Shown here: in pieces, positions 45,533 through 57,260 of the stretch
Layout of the letters: every line of letters starts with the position of its first letter
Position numbering within the stretch: the first letter of the stretch is position 1
NCBI GenBank assembly: GCA_010015805.1
Contig: ML978128.1
Location: forward strand, 1,426,001-1,490,000
Direction of reading: 5' to 3'
Source: Rhizodiscina lignyota
Lineage: Eukaryota; Ascomycota; Dothideomycetes; Aulographales; Rhizodiscinaceae
DNA: 64,000 nt
The notes under the pieces: model-generated
Seen by the model: only the letters and a program-made list of their open reading frames with translations
What the model was told of the DNA's origin: nothing
Databases searched by the model: none
Made by a program: the position numbers and the translations under genes

Positions 45533-45540
45533 TATATATA
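45533..45540 (-). promoter_or_regulatory. TATA-like element upstream of the 54-bp repeat array
   Basis: TATATATA preceded, on the minus strand, by TTTCGAGG. A similar TTCGAGA-TATATAC arrangement occurs about 290 bp away at 45821-45835, suggesting two related promoter-like segments. Activity is unproven. Confidence 0.3.
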
Positions 45541-47089
45541 CCTCGAAACACTGTATCCCTAAGTGCGATATCGGAAAAGAGACGGTGAGTAGCTACCAAT
45601 GCCCAAAGTGGAAATGTTGATGTCGTCCTAAGAAGCGTCAGGTCGAGTTATCGCCGAGATCGGTTCGTCGCCCGGGTCAAAGCTCGTTGGTGCTGTAAAT
45701 ATTCTTGCTGAACAAATGCCTGCATATTCATCCAGTGCTGAAAGCGCAATCATGGCGTCGTAGACAGGCAGGAGGTAGGAGGAAGCGAGATCGTTGTTTG
45801 ATGATAGAGGTGATAGGGGTGTATATATCTCGAAGAACCCTTGTGTTGATACGGAGATGAGAACGGTGCTAGTCCAGTTAGTTACTATCGTCCATTAGAG
45901 AGCAAGAATCCAAATAAGCAAGTCAGCTCCAACTACCAAGCAGCCAACCTAGCTTTGTAGAACCGCAGAATTGCTTATGCTCTAGATCCCATCTGACCGT
46001 TGCCTTGAGGAACCCCTTGGTCCAACAGCCACACGCCAGCCATACGCCTAAATTAGATGGCAGCTTGATCAGTCTTGGCCGGAAAGCAGTGCGCCGTTGT
46101 CGATTGGTTTGCAGAGCTAGAATCTTAAACAATATATTTGCGAAGGCTACGACTGGCATGAACGACTAGAAGAGGCTCTAACTGGATTATGTAACAAACG
46201 GTCAATGAATAGTATGAACTGGTCGTAGAAGTGTTATGTCGATCGGAGTATGAAGTTCCCACGGACACAAAACGACAGAGATGGGGCCTCCACTGAGTAG
46301 CGCAAGAGGCCTTCAATTGACGTTCCGGGTTGTTTGCAGAAGAATTCCAAGGGGGGGAACTGAAGCCAACGACCGCGGTAGGCAGCCTTTGATGTAAAAG
46401 ACTTCATTATAAGCGATTACCATGAGCGTGATGGAGATTCTGTGTCGGAGATAAATGTCGGTTCAGACCTTGAGGCAGTTGATAATAGTCGACTTGACGT
46501 CGGCATTAATGTGAAACAGTTTCGGACTTCTGTGTCAGGTCAAAAAGAGGCCTTCGGGGACGGACATGGATTTCAATCCCTGCACTAAGACGTCTTACCC
46601 TGCAGGCCCTCGAATTGTTAATGCGTTTGTTGGAGCTCATGAACATGCCAGCTCCGACTATGGCATCGATCCAATGCATGAAGAGTGATCACTCGTGTTA
46701 TTGTCGTCTCGGTAGCCCGCTGTCTAGATGGAAAAGTGGCTTGGCCGGGTCACTCTAGCGTAACGCTTCGACCCGTGAACTTTTATATTAGACCACTACC
46801 CAATTCATTAGAGATCTTTCAAAAATAGTTGAACAATCGTAGAAATAAAATACTTCAGAGTAAAATGAGAATTATAATATATTCAACATAGTTGTGAGAT
46901 ACGGCAGCTAGAATGTTGGGCCCCGTTTTTGCCCAAAGGGCCATTTTCCAGCGCCACATCAACGCTGGATTCTGCTGAGCCGATAGAGTATGCCTGACTA
47001 AGGAAATATGTACTCCGTAACCGGTAACAAAAATCCCTGACAGCTGATTGGACAAGGCCACAGTTTAAGTGTGGGGTGAGCGAGATGGC

Positions 47090-47097
47090 TATATATA
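47090..47097 (+). promoter_or_regulatory. TATA-like element upstream of the inverted duplication
   Basis: TATATATA about 130 bp before the ATG at 47229 in the left arm. It is the spacing one would expect for a small transcribed gene, but no protein family supports it. Confidence 0.3.
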
Positions 47098-47188
47098 CTA
47101 ACTCGACATTCCAACAAGCTGTACTTTCGGGATTGTGGTGTAGTGTGGGTAGCTCCAAAATTCGTCAAATAAACTCAAATTCTAACGT

Positions 47189-47260
47189 CCAATAGGGTAG
47201 CACGTAACGTTGTGGCTTATGCTTCGACATGGACTCAGTTCCGTTCCGACCCCGTAAGTT
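47189..47260 (+). repeat. Left arm of a 72-bp inverted duplication
   Basis: This arm matches 47858-47928 in inverted orientation, starting CCAATAGGGTAGCACG and ending in CCCCGTAAGTT. About nine of ten positions agree; differences are two short indel sites and one substitution, and the last 28 or so bases are identical. The arm contains an ATG followed by eight codons and a consensus splice donor. No clear target-site duplication is seen outside the pair. Confidence 0.85.
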
Positions 47261-47857
47261 CTGGTCTTATTGGCTCTTTGTTCCACCAAATTCTAACGGT
47301 AAATGGATAGGGTTCGATTCCGGGCAATCCCACACTCTTTTTTTGCGCTTTCTTTATCATATATCTCCGCCCATTCCATCCAGGTTCGCACTTGAAGAGA
47401 AATCCTCTCTATTTTTTTTGGCTGCGAGAATGAATGTGAATCTTGCATATTGAAAGGCTGATGACGCGGAGGCAAATTTGTGAAATAGTATTTTATTTTT
47501 GGACTGTAGTGGACTGCTGTGCCTCATCTCACAGGTGATCTTTGAATATGCCTGTCGCGCTTAACCATAGTGGTATACCCGGCGGAACAGCAAATAAATA
47601 CTGGAATAAAAGAGAAACCCTTTGAATGCTGCAAGTTTGATGATTACTGTTCATAGGTGTCACGAAGGAAGAGATTCTGCATGACTACTATGTATGTGAG
47701 GTTATTCGGCCGTGATACGAACATCGCAAAGAACGTTCTATTGATGAAAAGACGAAGAAACGAAGAGACGGAGGGAGAAATAACCCAGATAGTACGCTAA
47801 AGCGATTCAAGATAGTTAGGTTGGAATATATCAACACTCCTCAAACTCTGCTCCAAC

Positions 47858-47928
47858 AACTTACGGGGTCGGAACGGAACTGTGTCCATGTCGAAGCATT
47901 CCACAACGTTCCCGTGCTACCCTATTGG
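47858..47928 (-). repeat. Right arm of the inverted duplication
   Basis: Reverse-complement partner of 47189-47260; the pair spans 740 bp, with about 600 bp of unrelated sequence between the arms. This arm also keeps the ATG (minus strand) and the GTAAGT donor. Its following sequence is unlike the left one. Confidence 0.85.
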
Positions 47929-48429
47929 GAGCAAAAGCAGCCATGAGAGGGACACCCGATAAGGATAATTAGTTGCTCGGCTCGAGTGTAGCGTGGCAGG
48001 TCATGTTGCAAACACATTTGGTAGCAGCCAAGGTATAGCAAGACAATCGGTCTGTAGTACATGCACAGAATGCCAATTTAAATTTTGTAGACTAGTCCGA
48101 GAGTGAATCTGGGATCTGAAGTACACGAAGTTTGAAGATCGGGTAATGCCCAGACGAAAAGGCTCCATAGCTATGCATTGCATCCTGAGATCCACTTTTT
48201 GCGTCAAAATCGGACTGAAACCCCAGCATATGCTTGAAGTGCGCTCAGATGCTTGAAACAACGGAATTTGAAGAGAAGGAAAAGGCAACCGCTGCGACCA
48301 TACCCGTGCCTTCCGAAATCATGGTAGGTCGCCGCACAAGAGTTCTATGTCCAAGCCTGGTGTACAAGTCGTCGAAAGTAATTGGAGTTGGGTTGTTCGG
48401 AGGTCAAGAGTGCCTCGGATTTCGAGGTC

Positions 48430-50049
48430 TTAGTGCTGAGGGGCGTCGCGGCCACGTCCACCCCTGGAACCGCCTCGGCCACCACGATATCCATCGCCAC
48501 CGCGATCGCCACGGAATCCTCCACGGCCACGTCCACGACCTTCTCCACGAGGTCCTCCCCTACCACGGTAGCCTCCACGATTGTCGCCTTGGGGACCTCC
48601 TCGTCCACGGGCTGGAGCGCGATGGTGGACCTCATGGAATCCGTCGCTGCCATTCGTGTTGACTGTCTTGATTGTGTTCGCCTCCATCTCAGCAGCGTCG
48701 TCCGCCCAACTCTGTGTGCTCTGCACCGGTGCGGGTTCGTGGGGGCTCTCAGTCTCAGCCGGGTCACGGGGAATCATCTCGAAGCTCTCCGCCAACGGAT
48801 CCTCATCGCCGGGTGCTTTGGTGTCCCACTGACTCTCTCCCGCTGCGTTCGCTGCATCATCGCCAGCGCTTGCTTCAGGTGGTGCCTGCGGTGTATCCGT
48901 AACATCAGCTGCTTCCGTGCCATTTGGTATCTGAGTTACCGTATCAATCTCGGTGAGTCCAGCGTGCGCCACTGTTGGGTCGGTGCCAGTCGCTATCGTC
49001 TCTTGCTCTGGTGGCGTAGGGTCAGCAGCAGCGACATCATCTACCCATGCTTCCTCTGCGGCGAATGGTGCTTCTTCGAGGGCGGATTTCTTGATTTGGG
49101 CGTCTGTTTTGACCCAGTCAGCCTCAGTCCTATTTGCATCATCAACTTGATACGCACATGTGATGTTCAGGACGGTTCCTTCAGTAGAAGGAACACTCTC
49201 CTCGGTACCGTCGATGAGCTTCTCCGCAGCAGCCACGGCAGCAGGGTCACCACCATACACGAGGAGTAGAGCACCCTCGAATGCCTTTGTCTCCTCTGAA
49301 TCATCGTCCTCTCGCTGCCTTCTCGCTGCCGCGGCGCGCAAGAACCTAGAGAGCACCAGCAAACGCTGCTTGAAGGACTTCTGTGCCTCGATAGCAGCCT
49401 CCGCCTTGACAGTCTCCTTCATCTTCTCCAATTCTGCCTTATGTCCCGTTTGTAGAAGCTCTTTCTCTGCTGATAGCCGGTGCTGATACTCCTGCTCGAA
49501 CTTCTTGCACTGCGCCAGCTGTTCCTCAAATTGGGCGAGCTGAGCCTGTAGGCCGGGTTTCTTGAGGGCTTGAGCTCTCTGATCGGCATTGATCTTGCGG
49601 GTATTGACGAGATCATCGAGAGAGAGATCTGGGAATTCGGCTATGATGGCATCGACTTTCTGCATGAGGTTCTGCGACACAGTTAGTGCCCTGCAAACTG
49701 GTCGCGTGATAGCGCGTCAAAATTTGACAGAGGCCGTACAAGCTTCTTGTTGACATTGCGAATGTTCCTTGACGCGTCCAGTTAGAATATGGGCTCTGGA
49801 CCATGAATATCATGAGATCGGAGGCTTGTTTACTCACTTTTGCAGCTCCTTGATGTAAGGATTCTCAGAGCCTCCTTCGACACCGTTGGACTTTCCATCC
49901 TGGCTTGGGGTATCTGGACGATTTTCTGATGTAGGAGTAGCTACAGAGCTCACTGCCGCTGCCTCAGCCTTGGCCTTCTTCTTGCGAGCGCTCTTAGATT
50001 CGGAGGCCGCGGTGGAGTTCGGTGGGTTCGAGACGGCGTCTGCGGACAT
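48430..50049 (-). CDS. RGG-box protein with YAG7-like dimerisation region
   Basis: Three exons, 50049-49838, 49767-49740 and 49671-48430, encode 493 residues. The middle exon is only 28 bp; introns (70 and 68 bp) have GTGAGT and GTACGG donors and keep frame. Spliced text runs NPYIKELQKNIRNVNKKLN, then LMQKVDAIIAEFPDLSLDDL and a long Gln/Glu/Lys-rich coiled coil. I associate this block with the fungal YAG7-like dimerisation domain. An Asp/Glu/Pro-rich low-complexity middle part follows. The last 70 residues are RGG repeats (RGRGG, RGGYRGRGG, GGRGGSRGGRG), typical of RNA-binding, arginine-methylated proteins. The N-terminus has a Lys-rich patch (SARKKKAKAEAA) that could be a nuclear or nucleolar signal. 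A ribosome- or RNA-associated role is inferred. Confidence 0.82.
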
Positions 50050-50506
50050 GGCGAGAGTTGATAACGCTAGTGCAGTGGATTTAAGAGATCTGAGTAGAGT
50101 AGAAGCTGATAGGGTTGTCTGATTTTGTTTAGAGTGTGTGAGTGGGAAATTGGTTTGTGGATCAAAAGGCTCATGACGGAGCTCAAAAGCTCGAAATGAG
50201 GCCTGCCGCGGCAAACTCCGTTGTCAGCCCAAGTCGCGAACTGTTGATCCCGGACAGCAAGCCCTGCACAACTAAACGTTCGATGCTTCAGCAAATAATT
50301 GCAACTTGTTGTGAACTTAAGAAGATTTGAATATGCATCTTTACAGCAGGCGCGCTGAGCGTCATCTACAGGGTATCTCTTCTATATGACCCTAAACAAG
50401 TAAAAACAGTGCTAGAACGCTCCAAGCTTCGACTCCGTGTAAAATCAGAAAACCGAACGCCTTGCCGCGCGAAATCATATTGTCTCCCTTCTCCGGCCAA
50501 CTCGTT
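50050..50506. other. Intergenic region between the GH43 gene and the RGG-box gene
   Basis: The 457 bp upstream of the RGG-box gene and downstream of the RGG-gene-proximal... that is, flanked by the RGG gene start at 50049 and the GH43 stop at 50507. No other feature recognised. Confidence 0.5.
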
Positions 50507-51579
50507 CTACTCGTTCGCGTACTTTAAGCCGAAATTACCACCTGTCACCTTTCCCAAGTCCACAGCGTACATAGTCCTGCCATCCGCAACTTGCGAGTTC
50601 GCGTGGAAAACGAGCTGTGTCCCATCTCCGGTAACATCTGCACCGCCCGGGCTTGCCAGAGTGTTATCGCCCGTACTAAGTAGAGGCCCAGTCTTGGTAT
50701 ATGGCCCCGTGATGCTGCTCGCAGTTGCGAAGTTAATGTCGTAATCAGGGCTGTTCCAGCAGTTGCTGCTGAAGAACAGGTAATAGGTTCCGCCGACCTT
50801 CGCTAGACTTGGTGCCTCGACGAGAGGTCCATCGGCTGTAGACCGGTCGAGGATTTGTGTCGCAGAGCCCATCAAAGTGAAGCCATCTGCTGCGACCTTT
50901 TGCAGCATGATGGGGGTAGGGATGATCGGGGTATTGGTGTTGCCACACGAGCCACCATTGCCGATGGAATTGCCGTCGACTTTCCAAAGGAGGTAACGGG
51001 TGCCGTCCTCATCTTTAAAACCCGATGGGTCAATGGCACCACCCTGCTCGAGGGGGCAGGCGAGTGGTTCATCAGATATTGGCGAATACGGGCCTTCAGG
51101 CTTCGATGACAGCGCGTGGCCAACGCAGTGAAGAGTCCTGTTGATCTGTCCCTTTTGGGGAGTATGGAGAGCAGTGTAGTACATCAGATATTGACCGTCA
51201 TCCTATTCAGCTGTCAGTGAGGATCAAGCGACCAATTGTAAATGTGACCACGTACCCTTTTGAATACATCTGGTGCCCACACCTGAGGATCCGGAGTGTG
51301 TACCCAGGGAGGAAGTTTTGGAAGTGCATCGTAACCGTCTTGCACTGACCACTTCGAAAAATCACTGGACTTCGCCATTTGGATATGAACTCCATTGCCA
51401 GATGTTGCGAATGCAAACCAGGACTTGCCATCCTGGAGTATGCTTGGATCGGGGAAATTTGTCTGAAACACCGGGTTGGCAGAGATTCCAGGGGCTGCAG
51501 CGTCCCTCTTCATAGGCAACGCGGATGCCAGGCCAATGAGGGCGGCCAATGCGGTCGGAAGGGAGAATATAGAGCGCAT
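50507..51579 (-). CDS. Secreted glycoside hydrolase family 43 enzyme
   Basis: Two exons, 51579-51256 and 51202-50507, encode 339 residues. The 53-bp intron (donor GTACGT, acceptor GAATAG) joins APDVFKR to DDGQYLMYYTAL in phase 0. The signal peptide is MRSIFSLPTALAALIGLASA, followed by a dibasic MKR that may be a Kex2-like site. The five-bladed beta-propeller catalytic residues can be placed: base Asp at about 44 (NFPDPSIL), pKa-tuning Asp at about 166 (AIDPSGFKDEDG) and acid Glu at about 237 (PLVEAPSL). The family includes beta-xylosidases, arabinofuranosidases and endo-arabinanases, acting on plant hemicellulose or pectin side chains. Which one this is cannot be decided. There is no carbohydrate-binding module. 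Confidence 0.93.
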
Positions 51580-53315
51580 CGTTACAGAGCAAATAATATG
51601 TACAAGTGAAAGTGTGGAGCGAATAATATGTACAGGACCGGAAACTTCAAGCAATGATTGGATGAATGTAAATTAGCGAGAGAATGATAGACTTTGGATT
51701 CAGATGATCATGCTCTTCTTGACGCTGATACTGCAGAGTATTTAATAAACAATCAAGTCGAAACTGTGCCGTCGGACTTCGGTGAATGCTGTGAACCAAA
51801 TTATTTTGCACAGCAAGCAAGCGAGCCTCTGCAAGGCGCGTTTGAGGAGCTTGGGGTGGAGGAGTTGCCGCAGCAAAGCCACAGCAAAGCGGAGGATTGA
51901 CTGTGGTTCACACAGCCCAACGTGCGGTAATCTGGTAGACGATATCGCGAATGAAGATTACTAGCGCAGATTGATGATAATGGTGGAATTTGAGAAAGAC
52001 GTGAGACCGGAAATTCGAAATATCCAAGCTATTTACCTTTCAATTGAATGTTCCTGCCTCAATGTCTACCAGGTGGTGATGCTGTAAACAACGTGTGGCG
52101 GAAAGCAAGGATTCCACGCTGGGAAGAGATCTTCACCAGGTATCGTCCGGCCTACTTCTGAGCCACCGTTTCTTGCGACATCCAATGAAGACTCGAGAGG
52201 CGAGAGCGAATCTTGAAACTTTGAAACCATCCAAGAAAGCAGCGGTAGCTTGGCCTTCGAAATTCACCCTATTGTGGGTGGCGTGGGGCTTCGCCGGACT
52301 GATTGCTGGAAAGCGAGTAAGTCAGAAGGCTACGCATTCCAGTTTCTCGCATGCCTCTCCTGCACGACACTAAGGTCTCTAAAGACAGACCCAAATAAAG
52401 AAGTCCGGGGCCGCAGACAGTGGTTGTCGGAGTCCGATGAGCGGACATATTGAAAGCAATGCTCTCGAAGGAACGGAGGATGGTTTCTGTGGGGGCTGCG
52501 CAATCGCACCGCCTTACCGCCTTGTACACTGAAACAACATGTTCCCAGGAATAAAACAAGGTGTGGCTGAAATTGCTATTCAGAGCGCTGTTTCGATTAC
52601 GCTAAGGCAGGGTCGAGTTAGTGCGTTCGACTGTCGTCTATCATTTTGTTTCGAGTCTCCAAGATTGATGGCGAAGAAGAACCTGCTCAGTGCCAATCCA
52701 TTCACATCGTTCGGAAACCGACAATGCCGATGCATACACGGTGAAGACTGGAGGGTAGTGGGGCCTTTGAGCTCAGTGACTGGCAGTGCGCATTCGAATA
52801 CATATGGCGAAGTGGGTTAAAGCATGTGCGGGGCTCAGGTTGAGGAAAGTGAAGAAACTGAGAGTCGGAAGTAATGTTCAGCCGCATACCTAAGACGGGG
52901 ACGGGAGGCTGCATGGCGTACGCGTGGAGCCCAACGCCGGATCGCTTCGGGGGTCACGCACCGAGAGGCTGGAAGGCCAGGCACCGCGACCTAGGTGCTT
53001 GCGGCCCTGGATTTTTGGAACAGGGCGCTAAAGTCGCTGCTTCCCTTCCTGCCAAGACTCGAGAGACCTTATCGCAATGACTTTTCCGCACTGATATCAA
53101 CTCCGCGACCTCGAGACTTAGCTCTGCCAGCGTGTGGTGGAGTTATCTGGAAACGCCAATGAATTCACGAATAACTTGATATATTGGTCTGTCCGCAGCC
53201 TCTCATACCTCTGCGCGGCGCTTGCAAAGCGATCATGTTGACGCTAGTCGACCCAACACCATCACCACCGCGATTATTTCAAAGGGGTTCAGAATCACAA
53301 CAATAGCCATACACG
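51580..53315. other. Intergenic region, no recognised gene
   Basis: About 1.7 kb of divergent upstream DNA for the GH43 gene and FAR11. A 68-codon acidic frame (51694-51900) has no ATG. A plus-strand stretch around 52182-52320 carries a hydrophobic segment and then a GTAAGT, but no acceptor exon was found. Neither is supported as a gene. Confidence 0.5.
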
Positions 53316-56300
53316 ATGGACACCGCGTTGCAAAACCATGGCTTTGGATACGTCGACGAGTCTCCAGAGAGTTCAAACGTCCCAGTCGGCGTAGATGAGG
53401 CCGAGATGATGCTCTCCGGTGAGGCTATTTCAGCAAGAAGTGGCGCGAACGACGCTGCCAGCGACACCGTCGACTTGGGCTCTCAGCCTCCAACACTAAG
53501 AGAGAAGCCAGGGCTTCCAGCTCGCCCTGGTGTGCGACGAGACAGTACAGTTCCAGCGCCCCATCAGCCTCCCCCGCCTGCCCCTCCTCAACCGTTGCAA
53601 GATGCTGGGCCAGAGGATTCGCTCTCCCTCATGCAGCTTAAGAAGCTGGTCCATGAGATGCCGAAAGTTGAACCTACACCTTACGCATTTGTATACAAAG
53701 ATGCGTCCATAATTCCAGAAGAGTTGGAAGAATGGTTCTCATACAACGCGGAGGAGCGCGCAATGGTATTGAAAACAAGGGCGACATTCTCAGATGAATG
53801 GGCGAATTTCAATGGAGCTGGCGACCTTGGGGTATTACCCTATCTTGGAGGTGATCTGGACTGGACAAAGGCATCTACGGAGAAGAGGAAGACATTCATG
53901 AAGAAGGTCCTTGGGGGGTTGGAATCAGAGAATATTGCAACCCGTGCCAAAAATCTAGAGTGCTTGACTTATATGATTTTCGGCTGCTGGCACGAGACAG
54001 CAAGCGTCCAAAGGCCCCAGGAAGAGACTGGATGCACCATCATAAGCGAAGATAAGGCCTTGTCGGATTGGATGTCGTCACACCAAAATTCGCTTTTCCA
54101 TCTCTCGGAAATATGCGGGAATGTCGCTCTTTTGGTTGATCTCAAGGGCCTTAAGACCCTGTGGGGAGCTGTCCAACGAGCTTGTGTACGAGAGGCATCG
54201 ATTCAGGCAGCATCTGAGGAGCGCAGTCCCAGCATCAAAGACTTGGAAAGGTCCGAGCTATGGTGCTCATTGACGATCATGTATTTCACTTTGGAAGTCA
54301 CGAGGACTAGGCCGGGCCTCGATTCACAGCTCAAAGGACGCGCGCAGCTACTGCAGCTGCAGCCGGACGTGTTAATCTTTCTCTCTGAGATCATGGACAA
54401 GATACGATGGGACGATACGATTAATCTGCCTCTTACGAAACTGTTGCTGCTTTACTGGAAAACAATTCTCGTCGCGTTTGGAAGTTCATCTGAAGTGAAT
54501 GATGCGAAATCATCGTTCAACGAAGAAGAATTAGAAACCTCCGATTCAAAGGGCTACCCTATTATCACCGCCTCACCTCTTGACTATCACCTCTTTCGAC
54601 AAGAAATAAGTTCGAAATACCCAGCGTACAACCCACCACCACCGCTCTTTCCCCTCGAGCCAGACAACAATTCAATATTACCTCCGCTCAAACCAAGCCT
54701 TGCAAAAATGAGCGACATCAATGCTCCAGGTCTCGCAAGTTTGCAAGGTCACGGCACATCGATCCTAAATCAACCGGTCCACATTGCTACTCCCGCGCCA
54801 TCACCGCCGCCCTCACCGGCGGGAGGAGGCAAGGGCGGAAAGAAGCAGAACTATCAGACCAACCAACTGTTTCCGTTTTTGTATCCACCGTTGGATGAGA
54901 CGAGTAATCAGCTTGGCGGCAAAGGGAGCACCGGGCTCCAGGATGCTCTTGTTGGACGTAAATGGGAGGGAGCAGACATTCCAGCGTCCATTTTAGAGGC
55001 TGCAGAACTCTTTGCAAAACGAATGCGGGCGACAAGAGCAATGAAGCAGCTCTGGGAAGAAAGAGTTGAATTCATGAAATATGAACGAGGTTGGAAAGGG
55101 TCGGAAGAGGATGTCGACATAGAGGGAATGGATCTAGAGGAAGAGGAAGAGGTCGGCAAGGGAGTTGTCAAGAAACAACAGGATCTAACACCTAGAGAGC
55201 ATGATGGGAGCGTTGAAGATAGATTGGATGCAGTAGAATCCTTTTACGTTCGTTATTCCTCTACTCTGAACCTGAGCACAGCTAACAGCTTATAGAAAAA
55301 TGGCCTGCCGCACTTGCAATCTGTTGTAATGGTGTTCTTGAGGGTCATTCTGTCGAACGTGACAGCGTTGATAACTCAGATGAATGGCCAGAATGGACTG
55401 CAGAGTGGCTTTCAGTTCCAGGAAGGCCAGAATGGAGATTCCAGCAAAGGCGATCTGGCGAACGGGACAAACGGTGCCCACGCGGCACAGCCGTCATCCA
55501 TGGACGAGCTAGACACAAGCCGCTCACATGAGATCACTGCAAAGGCGGTGTCCGGAATACTGATCATGCTGCTGAAGTGGTTCAAAATCTCCCGTACGTC
55601 TTGAAAATACCCACCGCTTGAATTTCTGCTAACAAATTTCTTCAGACATTCTCAAGTTCGAATACCTCACACAACTCCTCGTGGACGCGAACTATATCCC
55701 TATGATCCTAAAGCTCATGCAAAGCCAAGAGTTCGAACGCATCGTCAACTACCGCTGCGATTCTGAAGAACTGAGGTAAGACTTCAGAGATCAATTCCCC
55801 TTCTCGCCTTCACAAGCTAAGACGAGTTGTCCTAACAATGCAAACAGTTTCTTCCACATCTGTCGCGCCAACTCCCGCGCCGGAATCGCCAATCCTTCTC
55901 CAATCGCTCCCGATGACGAGACGTCATACATCCACCAGTCCTCTTCTGAAGACGAAGCCGCTCCACCCCCCATCAAACGGCATCGCTCCCCGCCAAAGAA
56001 CGCTCCACCAGATCCTCCCACCTCCGTTCCTCCATCCGCCCCTCCAACCACTTCAGTCCCTCCACCCCCAACCGCCGCTCCACCAAATCCACCTCCCCCA
56101 GCCCCGCGGCCCGCACCCACCATCCCGCCACAAACACCAGCCCTCCCAGAAGTCGACGAGCTCGGCATCCCAACGACCGCGCTCCCGACCGCACCCATCA
56201 CGACTTTCTCCTGGCGCAACTTCTTCTCCAGCATCACCTTCCTGCGCATCCTGCGCAAGATGTGCGCGCGCCACGCCCACCGCAACCTGCTGCTTGTTAG

Positions 56301-56871
56301 CTACAAGTCGACGCCTCTGCTGCGCCGCGCGCTCAAGGTCCCGCAGCCGGAGTTGCGCCGCTACGCGCTCAAGCTCGTGAAGGCGCAGGTGCCGTTCTGC
56401 GGGCGCAAGTGGCGGCAGGCGAATATGCGCGTCATCACGGCGGTGTGGTTGAGCATTCGGCCCGAGCTGAGGGACGAGTGGCTGGCTGGGGGAGATGTGG
56501 ATGCGCTGGTGGAGGAGAGCGTGCCGAGGGAGCAGGCGGTGAGGGGGTTGGTGCATTGGTGGCATTTGAGGCAGTATTGGGATGTTGTGGGCCCGCCTGG
56601 CGGCTTGGAAGGGCTTGCTGACAGCATCGAAAGTGAAGATGCGGAGGGCGAGGAAGGTGAGGTAGAGGTCAAGTTGAAGGGGAAGGCAAGGAGTAAGGAG
56701 GAGCGGAGGAAATGGCTTGAGGAGGAGAACGATTTCTTCAGACGAGAACTGGAGAGGATGGAGTGGAACTGGGGAACAGGCGAAGAAGGCATTGATGAAG
56801 CTGACCACCAGCAGGCGCAACGCGCGGCTGGCCAGGTCTGGGACGCTGGGATGCAAATGGAAGCATGGTAA
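53316..56871 (+). CDS. FAR11: STRIPAK subunit Far11/HAM-2 (STRIP-like)
   Basis: A scaffold subunit of the STRIPAK phosphatase-kinase complex, which controls hyphal fusion and development in filamentous fungi. Four exons, 53316-55247, 55296-55593, 55646-55775 and 55848-56871, encode 1127 residues. Introns of 48, 52 and 72 bp (donors GTTCGT, GTACGT, GTAAGA) keep frame. The N-terminal N1221-like helical region includes SYNAEERAMVLKTRATFSDEW and ATRAKNLECLTYMIFG. Intron 2 splits ILIMLLKWFKISHILKFEYL, a hallmark block. The C-terminal region has FSWRNFFSSITFLRILRKM, then YALKLVKAQVPFCGRKWRQ and NMRVITAVWLSIRPELRDEW. Two proline-rich stretches interrupt the domains (about 80-100 and 810-880). The end is a charged coiled coil. 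The DNA of the last exon is markedly more GC-rich than its surroundings. Confidence 0.93.
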
Positions 56872-57260
56872 CCAGTGCAGGAATGGTTCTTTAGTTTTGC
56901 CTCACAAATACCATAGCGATGATTGAATGGCACGGTGAGGTAGAGTTCTGATGTTTATTCAATGGCATTTGAATGAAGTCCTTTACAACTAGCTACTTAG
57001 CAGAAGTTGACTCACTGCATCCTCGTCCCAAGTTGAACGCCACTCACGTGCAGCGAGATGACATCCCCTCCCAAGCCTGGAGATGTTTACTAGCAATCAC
57101 TGCACTTATGGAAAACAGAAGCCCGACATGTGAAACGGTCGGCTAAAATGAAGAAACCCACGCGAATTATCAAGGGGTAAAGAACAAAAAAGTGTGACGA
57201 AGCAAAGGGAATTCGTGCGAAATGCAGATCGTGGGTCGAACAGAAAAGCCGTCCCAGTGC
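56872..57260. other. Convergent intergenic region of FAR11 and CBF1
   Basis: The 389 bp between the two stop codons contain a single CACGTG near 57046. Only 3' ends are expected here. Confidence 0.55.

Larger units (their letters stand above)
44161..48429. other. Gene-poor island of 4.3 kb
   Basis: No complete protein-coding gene is recognised between YME2 and the RGG-box protein, the longest such gap in the window's second half. It holds the degenerate 54-bp tandem array, the inverted duplication and several TATATATA stretches, which are listed separately. A reading frame without ATG (46384-46588) encodes an acidic stretch. Confidence 0.6.

Noticed and set aside
47310-47344. tRNA-like B-box (GGTTCGATTCC) followed by a T7 run, suggesting a tRNA gene or SINE
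   Set aside because: The T-arm would pair at only two of five positions, no matching acceptor 5' strand (GGGATTG) or A-box is found upstream, and the site lies at the proposed exon start of the left duplicated copy.
51694-51900. 68-codon acidic plus-strand frame upstream of the GH43 gene
   Set aside because: No ATG in frame and a stop just upstream; no homologous family recognised.
52182-52325. Plus-strand frame with a hydrophobic stretch followed by GTAAGT
   Set aside because: No acceptor exon continuing the frame could be found, so a gene is not supported.
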